A stretch of 5,064 nucleotides of DNA from Deltaproteobacteria bacterium (GTDB lineage: Bacteria > Desulfobacterota > DSM-4660 > Desulfatiglandales > HGW-15): the NCBI GenBank assembly GCA_016926135.1, contig JAFGPH010000402.1, positions 1 to 5,064 on the forward strand, given 5' to 3'. The notes below the pieces were generated by a model. That model searched no databases. It was not told where the DNA came from and saw only the letters and a list, made by a program, of their open reading frames with translations. The position numbers were made by a program, and so were the translations under genes. Positions 1-5,064 of this stretch are shown here, piece by piece. The number at the start of each line of letters is the position of its first letter. Positions within the stretch are counted from its first letter, which is position 1.

Positions 1-1113
1 GGCGCCGGTATTCTGCTCCTTCTGCAACGGCACAACTGGAAGGGGGCGGCATGGATCATGGTTATCGGCTGTATCACGATGGGGTCGATGCTGGTCTACC
101 TGCCGGTCATTGGCCGGGCGGGCGAAAGCTTCGGCCTCCATCAGATACCGATCAACGTGAGGTGGATCGCCGGAGCCGTCATGCGCGCCGTGTCGACCTC
201 AGGACCTGTTCACATGTGGGCGTGGGCAGCCCTGACGTTGATCGGCATCCTGGCAACCTCGGGTTCATGGATGAGGAGGGTGCCGGTGCAGCGGGAGGAG
301 GGCGGCGTAGGACTGTTCTTTTTGGTCATCCTGTTGGGGACCCCCGTGGCCTATGCGCTCACCCTGCTGCGGCTGAAAGTGCCCACCCAGTTCTGGTACT
401 ACGTGCCCCTTATGGCTGTAGTTTCGATAACCATCGATGGCCTTTTGGGAGGGCACTGCTGTTCCCCGTGGATCAGGACCTGCCGTCTGATCCTCACGGT
501 GGCCCTTGCCGTGTCGGCCCTCCCCGCTGTTTGGCAGGAAGTGCACGCGAGGCGCACCAACATGGATATCGCGGTGCGGGTGCTCATGCAGGATGCCCGG
601 CCCGAGGACCTCATCATCGTGGATCCGTTCTACCTCGGTACAAGTTTTGACCGCTATTATGGCGGCAAGACCCGGTGGGTTACCCTCCCGCCGGTGGAAA
701 ACCCTCGATCGGGCGGATACGACGACGTCAAAAAGGTGATGATGGAGAGGGATCCGTTGAAAGAACTGCTGGCGAGTGCTGCGGAGACCCTTCACCACGG
801 GAACCGGGTCTGGGTGGTGGGTCAGTTCATATTGGGCGATCCCCAGAAGCTCCCGCCCCCTCCCCCGGCGCCTCCGAACGGTCCTCTGGGATGGAACCAC
901 GGCCCCTACAGTCGCTACTGGAGCCTCGAACTGGGGGCTTTCTTGCTGAGTCATTCCATGCAGATTCGCCAATTTTCAACCGACCCCGGCATGCCTGTGA
1001 ATCCCTTTGAAAGGGTGGCCTTGGTGGTGTTCCTGCCACGTCCGGGGTTGCAGGAAGGGCAGGCGCGCCATACGCCCCGTGTGCGTGAACGTATTCCTGA
1101 AAAGGTGTACTAA
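1..1113 (+). CDS. GT-C type membrane glycosyltransferase (GT39/ArnT-like), C-terminal part
   Basis: The reading frame is open from base 1 to a TAA at 1111-1113, giving 370 visible residues; the N-terminus is outside the window. Hydrophobic segments lie at about residues 19-37, 71-89, 102-123, 131-149 and 162-178. A soluble tail of about 190 residues follows, including RPEDLIIVDPFYLGTSFDRYY from residue 200. This layout of several membrane helices followed by an exported C-terminal domain is typical of GT39/ArnT/PMT-like enzymes, which transfer sugars from polyprenyl phosphates on the outer face of the inner membrane. The catalytic acidic loop normally sits near the N-terminus and is not visible, so donor and acceptor cannot be inferred. 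The tail carries a run of five prolines (residues 285-289). An internal ATG at 58 is not the start, because the frame continues upstream in coding-like sequence. Membrane protein is certain; the GT39 assignment is moderate and rests on overall layout. Confidence 0.68.
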   Translation, partial: GAGILLLLQRHNWKGAAWIMVIGCITMGSMLVYLPVIGRAGESFGLHQIPINVRWIAGAVMRAVSTSGPVHMWAWAALTLIGILATSGSWMRRVPVQREEGGVGLFFLVILLGTPVAYALTLLRLKVPTQFWYYVPLMAVVSITIDGLLGGHCCSPWIRTCRLILTVALAVSALPAVWQEVHARRTNMDIAVRVLMQDARPEDLIIVDPFYLGTSFDRYYGGKTRWVTLPPVENPRSGGYDDVKKVMMERDPLKELLASAAETLHHGNRVWVVGQFILGDPQKLPPPPPAPPNGPLGWNHGPYSRYWSLELGAFLLSHSMQIRQFSTDPGMPVNPFERVALVVFLPRPGLQEGQARHTPRVRERIPEKVY

Positions 1114-1117
1114 GGGT

Positions 1118-1564
1118 CTAACGGGAAGTGTTTCGGAAGGAAAACCTGGAGTGCCCGAGGTAGCTGGTCACGGTGCAGACCAGGATGACCACGGCACCCG
1201 CCACCCTGGTGGAAAGGCCGAGTATTTCCACAAGGGCGGGGAGCAGAACAAGACTGAGGAAAAGGACGGACAGGTAGGTGGAACTGAAGCGGGCAAGTTC
1301 ACCCAGGACGGCCAACCCCCGAACGCGGGACCGAAAGGTGAAGAACTTGTGCAGGGCAAAGGCGTTCAGGACCGACACGATGTAGGAGAGCAACATGGCT
1401 ATCATGTAGGAGAGCCGGCGTGAGGAGAGGATGTGCAGGAAGAGGCTGTCCAGAAGAAGAAAAACGCAATAGCCGAAAACGGTATTCCAGACGCCCACCA
1501 GGACAAAGCGTAATTTCCTTTCGTGCTTTCGAAACAAGGCGGATGGGTGGGTTCCCGGCAGCAT
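1118..1564 (-). CDS. GtrA-family membrane protein
   Basis: This is a 148-residue protein with four predicted membrane helices at about residues 19-45, 52-73, 91-116 and 120-140. Family-like landmarks are KLRFVLVGVWNTVFGY in helix 1, LNAFALHKFFTF (66-77) after helix 2, and SYLGHSRFSFR (134-144) at the C-terminal end. These match the usual GtrA pattern, where Asn- and aromatic-rich motifs close helices 2 and 4. GtrA proteins are about 120-150 residues long and are thought to flip polyprenyl-phosphate-linked sugars across the inner membrane, or to assist that step. The ATG at 1564 follows AAAGGA (1571-1576) with a 6-base spacer, so the start is well supported. The stop (TAG) is only 4 bases from the stop of the convergent glycosyltransferase. 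The GtrB-like enzyme at 2622-3554, on the same strand, is a natural functional partner, though the methyltransferase gene lies between them. Substrate unknown. Confidence 0.88.
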   Translation of the reverse strand: MLPGTHPSALFRKHERKLRFVLVGVWNTVFGYCVFLLLDSLFLHILSSRRLSYMIAMLLSYIVSVLNAFALHKFFTFRSRVRGLAVLGELARFSSTYLSVLFLSLVLLPALVEILGLSTRVAGAVVILVCTVTSYLGHSRFSFRNTSR

Positions 1565-1570
1565 AACGGA

Positions 1571-1576
1571 TCCTTT
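1571..1576 (-). promoter_or_regulatory. Ribosome binding site of the GtrA-like gene
   Basis: AAAGGA on the minus strand lies 6 bases before the ATG at 1564. It fixes the start and argues against any longer upstream reading. Confidence 0.65.
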
Positions 1577-1593
1577 CCCTTGGGCTTATTCTC

Positions 1594-1622
1594 TTTACGC
1601 CGGTTCAGGACTCTGCTAGCAT
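1594..1622 (+). promoter_or_regulatory. Possible sigma-70 promoter for the methyltransferase gene
   Basis: TTTACG (1594-1599; 4 of 6 matches to TTGACA) is followed by a 17-base spacer and TAGCAT (1617-1622; 4 of 6 matches to TATAAT). TGC stands directly before the -10 box, so it reads as an extended -10 element. Transcription would begin near 1629 and leave a leader of about 100 bases before the ATG at 1730. It lies in the divergent gap where a promoter is expected. Matches of this quality also arise by chance, so this is tentative. No comparable minus-strand promoter for the GtrA-like gene was evident. Confidence 0.33.
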
Positions 1623-1639
1623 CCTCACATGCAAGTCCG

Positions 1640-1670
1640 GCAAAGGGTACGCGCAAAAGAAATCCCTTGC
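1640..1670 (+). other. Weak inverted repeat in the methyltransferase leader
   Basis: GCAAAGGG (1640-1647) can pair with CCCTTGC (1664-1670): 7 base pairs with one bulged A and a 16-base loop. It falls in the leader predicted from the tentative promoter at 1594-1622 and about 60 bases before the start codon. No T-run follows, so it is not a terminator. The pairing is short and may be chance; no known riboswitch was recognised. Confidence 0.2.
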
Positions 1671-1718
1671 GGAAGTCCTCCTGAAAAACGCTGATAAGAC
1701 TGCCACCCGCATTTCCCC

Positions 1719-1723
1719 GAGGA
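1719..1723 (+). promoter_or_regulatory. Ribosome binding site of the methyltransferase gene
   Basis: GAGGA lies 6 bases before the ATG at 1730 and supports that start. The zinc-ribbon cysteines begin only seven residues later, so a downstream start would break the domain. Confidence 0.7.
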
Positions 1724-1729
1724 TAGGGT

Positions 1730-2587
1730 ATGCCCGTTTTTCACCAGCACTGCCCCCTGTGCGACAGTGTCGAGATGGACGACCTTTACTTCAACGTGAA
1801 TCGTTTCACCATTGTCCGCTGTCGTTCCTGCCGCCTCGTCTTTGTGAAGGAAAAACTCTCCACGGGTGAACTGGCTGAATATTACAACCGGATCGGGGAT
1901 GAAGACTGCGTTTACGCAGACCCGGAGAACGTGGAAAACCTGAATTACTACTTTCACAAACTGAAAGACCTGATTCAGAGGCGAATCCCCGGGGGCCGGA
2001 TTCTCGACATTGGCTGCTCCGCAGGGTATTTTTTGGACGTCATGGAGCACTGGGAACGTTACGGCATCGAGATTTCCTCCCTTTGGGCGGAAAAGGCGCG
2101 TCAAAAATACGGTGACCGGATCCACATTGGAACGTTCGAAGATTCGAAATACCCGGATGAGTTCTTTGATGTGATCACGCTTCAGGATGTCTTTGATCAC
2201 CTGGCGAACCCCTTGGAAAGTCTTGCTCTCTGCAGAAGAATCCTGAAGCCCTCCGGATGGATCATCATCAAGGTGCACAATATCGAATGCCTGTATGCGT
2301 GCGTGACAGGCAGGAAGTTCTACGCGATCATCCCACCCTCACACCTGTTCTATTATAGCGACAAGACCCTGAGGCTTGCACTGGAAAAAAGCGGCTTTTC
2401 TCACGAGGCATCCACCTTCATCGGCCACACGCTTTTCCTCAAGACCATTCCCTATCGCCTGGCCCAGACCAGGCAAAGGGGGCTGGCCTACCGAGCCTAC
2501 CAAATCCTCGGCCGGTCATCATTGGGCAACGTGAAGATCCGCAAGAACCTGCATGACATCATTACGGTCATCGGCATGAAGAAGTGA
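1730..2587 (+). CDS. Class I SAM-dependent methyltransferase with N-terminal zinc ribbon
   Basis: The protein has 285 residues. CPLC (8-11) and CRSC (31-34) form a short zinc-ribbon-like module. A Rossmann methyltransferase domain follows: motif I is ILDIGCSAGYF (91-101), the acidic end of strand 2 is GIE (112-114), a strand-4 region is FFDVITLQDV (145-154), and ILKPSGWIIIKV (171-182) is the usual post-motif strand. PPSHLFYYS (202-210) is a segment commonly seen in methyltransferases of this architecture and probably lies near the active site. Such proteins are frequent in O-antigen, capsule and glycolipid clusters, where they methylate sugars or lipid intermediates. No membrane segment or signal peptide is visible, so it should be cytoplasmic. 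It is transcribed divergently from the GtrA-like gene and converges with the GtrB-like gene, so it is probably expressed alone. The family is secure; the acceptor and the methylated atom (O, N or C) cannot be told. Confidence 0.9.
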   Translation: MPVFHQHCPLCDSVEMDDLYFNVNRFTIVRCRSCRLVFVKEKLSTGELAEYYNRIGDEDCVYADPENVENLNYYFHKLKDLIQRRIPGGRILDIGCSAGYFLDVMEHWERYGIEISSLWAEKARQKYGDRIHIGTFEDSKYPDEFFDVITLQDVFDHLANPLESLALCRRILKPSGWIIIKVHNIECLYACVTGRKFYAIIPPSHLFYYSDKTLRLALEKSGFSHEASTFIGHTLFLKTIPYRLAQTRQRGLAYRAYQILGRSSLGNVKIRKNLHDIITVIGMKK

Positions 2588-2621
2588 TAGGCATCGAGCG
2601 GAAGGGGTTTGTGGAAAGAGC

Positions 2622-3554
2622 TCAGTCAAAATTGATCCTCTCCTTTTCGATGACCAGAGGTCTTTTGAGAACCTGCGTGTGAATGGAGCCGATGTATTCA
2701 CCGATAATGCCGATGAAAAAGAGCTGGACGGACGCAAAGAAAAAGAGCCCGATCACCACCGGGGCGATGCCCACGTCAAAGCGGCTCCAGAACAGCAGCT
2801 TGTAGATCAGGTAGCCCAGGCCGATCAGTAGGTTCAGAAAGGCCAGGGCGAATCCGAGCATGGTGGCAAGCCTCAGGGGGACCTTGGAGTGACTGGTTAT
2901 GCCGAGCATGGCCAGGTCATAAAGGGAGTAGAAATTCTGCTTTGTCAGGCCCCGTTTTCGTGCCGGCTGGACGTATTCGATGGTAGCCGCTTCAAAGCCT
3001 ATCTCGCTCATGAGCCCCCTGAAGTAGGGGTAGGGGTCCTGGACCGTCCTCAGAATATCCACGATCCTTTTGTCATACAGCCCGAATCCGGTGCTGTTTG
3101 GAATCTGTTCGGTGTCGGAGAGCTTGCTGATCACATAATAATACAAGCGGCGGACACGGTACATGAACCGTGATTCCTGGCTGTCCTTCTTTACTCCCAC
3201 CACCCTCTTGTAGCCCTCTTCCCACCTCTTTATGAAATCGATGATCATCGAAGGAGGGTCCTGCAGGTCGGCCACGAGAGATATGGCTGCGTCCCCCTTT
3301 GCCTGGAGCAGAGCATGCTGGGGGGAACGGATTGGGCCGAAATTCCTCGAATTCACGATAACCTTGACGTTCGTGTCTTTTCCTGCAATCTCCCTGAGAA
3401 TCTCTACGGTCCGATCTTTGGATGCATTATCAATAAAAATGTGTTCATAGACGTATTCCGGGAGTCCGGCGAAAACATCTTTTACCTGCTTGTATAACTT
3501 CTCGACATTCTCTTCTTCGTTATAACAAGGAGTCACAATGCTGATCAGTTTCAT
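2622..3554 (-). CDS. Family 2 glycosyltransferase, GtrB/DPM1-like (polyprenyl-phosphate sugar synthase)
   Basis: The 310-residue protein opens with a GT-A domain: ISIVTPCYNEEENV (4-17), IDNASKDRTVEIL (41-53), SRNFG (69-73) and the metal-binding region ADLQDPP (95-101). The conserved block FRGLMSEIGFEAATIEY (178-194) and ARKRGLTKQNFYSL (198-211) follows. Two helices at about 229-253 and 262-286 anchor the C-terminus, and FIGIIGEYIGSIHTQVLKRP (280-299) closely resembles the ending of GtrB proteins. These enzymes transfer a sugar from UDP- or GDP-sugar to a polyprenyl phosphate on the cytoplasmic face. I chose ATG 3554 because GGAGG (3561-3565) sits 6 bases before it; a longer TTG reading from 3575 would put that site inside the gene. 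It lies 39 bases after the radical SAM gene and is probably its operon partner. The sugar is unknown. Family 0.95; GtrB-type role about 0.8. Confidence 0.92.
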   Translation of the reverse strand: MKLISIVTPCYNEEENVEKLYKQVKDVFAGLPEYVYEHIFIDNASKDRTVEILREIAGKDTNVKVIVNSRNFGPIRSPQHALLQAKGDAAISLVADLQDPPSMIIDFIKRWEEGYKRVVGVKKDSQESRFMYRVRRLYYYVISKLSDTEQIPNSTGFGLYDKRIVDILRTVQDPYPYFRGLMSEIGFEAATIEYVQPARKRGLTKQNFYSLYDLAMLGITSHSKVPLRLATMLGFALAFLNLLIGLGYLIYKLLFWSRFDVGIAPVVIGLFFFASVQLFFIGIIGEYIGSIHTQVLKRPLVIEKERINFD

Positions 3555-3560
3555 ATCATA

Positions 3561-3565
3561 CCTCC
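3561..3565 (-). promoter_or_regulatory. Ribosome binding site that sets the GtrB-like start
   Basis: GGAGG on the minus strand is 6 bases upstream of ATG 3554. It rules against the seven-residue longer TTG start at 3575. A second ATG at 3559 is in another frame and stops at once. Confidence 0.8.
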
Positions 3566-3593
3566 ACGAACACAACGAGCGGATGCCTGACGC

Positions 3594-4676
3594 CTATCGG
3601 GTGCACTGATCAATCATGTCTTTCTCCGTGAACACTTCGGAAAAAGGCACTGGCAGTGGTTTCCCGTATATCCTGTTTGCGACGTAGTCTCTGATGAATC
3701 TTCTGTCCTCGGCAATCAGGCAGGTATCCACATACTTTCCGAAGTATCTCACCCTCAAACCCCTGCCGATGATTTCTCTCAACGGTTCCTGAAAAAAGTT
3801 CCCGAGCGAGACATGGATATACGGGCATGGCATCACATCGCCGTACTTCGTAACAGACACCATCCTCTTTACCGCAATACAACCCAAGTTCAGCCCATAG
3901 GCGGGTGTCAGATGGGTGAACACGTTGTACTTCTTCTCGAGTTCTCTCACATAGTCCATATCGCTTCTGTCCACGAGGATATCGAAATTCCCTTCCCAGG
4001 CTCCCACGGGCTTTGCATAGGTAACGAATATCCCGATGCCTTTCATCTTCCCGAATTCCAGGAAATCCAGGAACTCCTGAGATCTCACCCGCTGCTTTGT
4101 GACCACGGTCTGGATGATGGTATTAAGCCCTGCGTTCAAGGCTGCATCGATGGCTCTCACGGCTCGCTCATGCGCACCTGCCTTTCCCCTGAATCCATCG
4201 TGTTCATCGGGTGAAAGGCTGTCAAGGCTCAGTTGGATCTTGTCAATGCCGATTTCCTTTAGGTGCTTCGCCCTCCTCTCGTCCAGGTGCCATCCGTTCG
4301 TATCCGAAGTCAGGTAGAACTTCCGGGGGTCGATCGCCGCGACCAGATCGTCGAAGTCCGGAAACACGAGCGGTTCTCCGCCCGTGATGACCAAATGAGC
4401 AAGCCCCATTTCATCCGCCTGGCGCGAGAGTTCTTTCACATCGTCCAGGGTAAAATGCCTTCCTTTCTTCCTGCCCTGAAATCCCTTCACCGAACAGTGT
4501 TTGCATCGGAAATTACATGTATAGTCGTACTGGAACTGGATAATGGCTATGCTCTCACCCCTTGCGACTTTTTCATCGAATTTCAGGATCTTGTCATAGA
4601 CGTAAGGCTTTTCCTGCTTCAGCAGGTTTCTCCTTTCAACTTCGACCGGTTGCAACGGCTTGGATGAAGCAGTCAA
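3594..4676 (-). CDS. Radical SAM enzyme with SPASM/Twitch-like C-terminal region
   Basis: The protein has 360 residues. The radical SAM core carries CNFRCKHC (C54, C58, C61) for the SAM-bound [4Fe-4S] cluster, ITGGEPL (97-103) for SAM binding, TSDTNG (123-128) and IQLSLDS (147-153). The C-terminal region has C266, a GD-x-x-PC motif ending in C284, C319 and C358, so it resembles a SPASM/Twitch auxiliary-cluster domain. The protein has just these seven cysteines. Related enzymes modify peptides (maturases) or oxidise sugars (BtrN-type dehydrogenases); no peptide precursor lies nearby, so a sugar, nucleotide-sugar or lipid substrate is more likely here (inference). The start is TTG at 4676: GGGAG (4685-4689) lies 8 bases before it, an in-frame TAA lies just upstream, and the first internal Met (residue 90) would remove the cluster motif. 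It sits 27 bases after the Nudix gene and 39 before the GtrB-like gene. The family is certain; the reaction is unknown. Confidence 0.93.
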   Translation of the reverse strand: MTASSKPLQPVEVERRNLLKQEKPYVYDKILKFDEKVARGESIAIIQFQYDYTCNFRCKHCSVKGFQGRKKGRHFTLDDVKELSRQADEMGLAHLVITGGEPLVFPDFDDLVAAIDPRKFYLTSDTNGWHLDERRAKHLKEIGIDKIQLSLDSLSPDEHDGFRGKAGAHERAVRAIDAALNAGLNTIIQTVVTKQRVRSQEFLDFLEFGKMKGIGIFVTYAKPVGAWEGNFDILVDRSDMDYVRELEKKYNVFTHLTPAYGLNLGCIAVKRMVSVTKYGDVMPCPYIHVSLGNFFQEPLREIIGRGLRVRYFGKYVDTCLIAEDRRFIRDYVANRIYGKPLPVPFSEVFTEKDMIDQCTR

Positions 4677-4684
4677 GGTGTCTT

Positions 4685-4689
4685 CTCCC
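4685..4689 (-). promoter_or_regulatory. Ribosome binding site supporting the TTG start of the radical SAM gene
   Basis: GGGAG on the minus strand is 8 bases before TTG 4676. It lies in the 27-base gap after the Nudix stop codon, so the radical SAM gene has its own translation start within the shared transcript. Confidence 0.6.
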
Positions 4690-4703
4690 TGTGCTGTAGC
4701 GTT

Positions 4704-5064
4704 TTAGAAATACTTCCGATACATCTCATGGACCGGTATCAGATTGGCCGGGCACTTGTCATGCCATGCCCATTGCCCGCGTTTGGGTTCCCCATGATGG
4801 TGCGCGAGATCCTTGGCCGGAGGAGTGGTCAGCGTGCATTCGTATAGGAGAGAAATGAAGTGACCACGGACCGTGTTCGAAGGCAGAATCACTTCGTTCA
4901 TCGCCAGCGGATTCTGGCTGAAAATCACCTTGGCTCCAAGTTCGCCTGCTGCAACGGCGCGGATCCGGTCGGAGAAGGTTTCCTGATACCGGATCACGCC
5001 GCCTGGGATATGCCAACTGGGCGGATAATACCCGTCATCCCTCCAGGTCAGTAAGGTTTGCCGA
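4704..5064 (-). CDS. Nudix hydrolase, GDP-mannose mannosyl hydrolase-like, N-terminus missing
   Basis: The frame stays open to the window edge; 119 residues are visible and the N-terminus lies beyond 5064. A GTG at 4997 is not the start, because the upstream residues (LLTWRDDGYYPPSWHIPGG) are a typical Nudix lead-in. The Nudix box runs from G22 to A44: G-x5-E is intact (G22, E28), but the usual REUxEE reads AVAAGE, keeping only E41 before LG. The C-terminus has HHHGEP and ends HEMYRKYF. A relaxed Nudix box and a tail ending in an aromatic YF pair resemble E. coli Gmm, which cleaves GDP-mannose and GDP-glucose to free sugar plus GDP. Such genes commonly sit in polysaccharide clusters. The protein is probably cytoplasmic and the first visible gene of the minus-strand operon. 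Nudix family is strong; Gmm-like specificity is moderate and rests on remembered family features. Confidence 0.8.
   Translation of the reverse strand, partial: RQTLLTWRDDGYYPPSWHIPGGVIRYQETFSDRIRAVAAGELGAKVIFSQNPLAMNEVILPSNTVRGHFISLLYECTLTTPPAKDLAHHHGEPKRGQWAWHDKCPANLIPVHEMYRKYF

Noticed and set aside
51..650. Open frame of 199 residues on the plus strand in another frame
   Set aside because: It overlaps the GT-C gene in GC-rich sequence, is rich in Arg, Gly, His and Pro as expected for an off-frame reading, and has no recognisable domain. The membrane helices and domain layout belong to the overlapping frame.
265..972. Open frame of 235 residues on the minus strand, antisense to the GT-C gene
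   Set aside because: It is composed largely of His, Arg, Gly and Pro in low-complexity order, with no domain. Long antisense frames are common opposite high-GC genes.
1639..1652. Possible sigma-54 promoter (GG-N10-GC spacing)
   Set aside because: The GG and GC spacing fits, but the surrounding bases do not match TGGCAC and TTGCA well enough to support a call.
1625..2278. Open frame of 217 residues antisense to the methyltransferase
   Set aside because: The methyltransferase in the opposite direction has clear motifs and a ribosome site. The antisense reading has no recognisable motif.
2588..2621. Terminator between the convergent methyltransferase and GtrB-like genes
   Set aside because: The 34-base gap has no GC-rich hairpin with a T-run on either strand; only a short GAGCTC palindrome is near its right edge.
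3555..3575. Longer start (TTG 3575) for the GtrB-like gene
   Set aside because: The GGAGG ribosome site would lie inside the coding sequence, while ATG 3554 has ideal spacing and starts directly with the GT-A first strand.
4677..4703. Small precursor peptide gene next to the radical SAM enzyme
   Set aside because: The 27-base gap after the Nudix gene and the 39-base gap after the radical SAM gene are too short, and overlapping small frames look like shadows of the real genes.

Overview
The window looks like part of a bacterial surface-glycan or glycolipid island. It holds six protein genes, two of them cut by the window edges. Four are recognisable parts of polyprenol-linked or nucleotide-sugar glycosylation: a GT-C type membrane glycosyltransferase tail, a GtrA-like membrane protein, a GtrB/DPM-like family 2 glycosyltransferase and a Nudix hydrolase resembling GDP-mannose mannosyl hydrolase. 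The other two are a class I methyltransferase and a radical SAM enzyme. The GC-rich left end, Shine-Dalgarno sites and gene types suit a Gram-negative bacterium. A Desulfobacterota-like source is only a guess, because no taxonomic marker is present.

Layout: positions 1-1113 (+) are the C-terminal part of a multi-pass membrane glycosyltransferase. It ends tail-to-tail, 4 bases away, with a GtrA-family gene (1118-1564, -). A 165-base divergent region (1565-1729) with one tentative promoter separates GtrA from a zinc-ribbon SAM methyltransferase (1730-2587, +). The methyltransferase converges on a minus-strand run that reads, in transcription order, Nudix hydrolase (4704 to beyond 5064), radical SAM/SPASM-like enzyme (3594-4676) and GtrB-like glycosyltransferase (2622-3554). 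Gaps in that run are 27 and 39 bases, so it is probably one operon whose promoter lies outside the window.

Working model (inference): the GtrB-like enzyme loads a sugar onto a polyprenyl phosphate, the GtrA-like protein helps move it across the membrane, and a GT-C enzyme uses it on the outer face, as in Gtr-type O-antigen modification. The Nudix protein would tune or clean the nucleotide-sugar pool. The radical SAM enzyme and the methyltransferase would alter a sugar or lipid intermediate. The radical SAM enzyme is the least explained part: it has exactly seven cysteines, three for the core cluster and four that could hold one auxiliary cluster, and no precursor peptide gene lies next to it. 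I found no RNA genes, CRISPR arrays, insertion sequences or convincing terminators.
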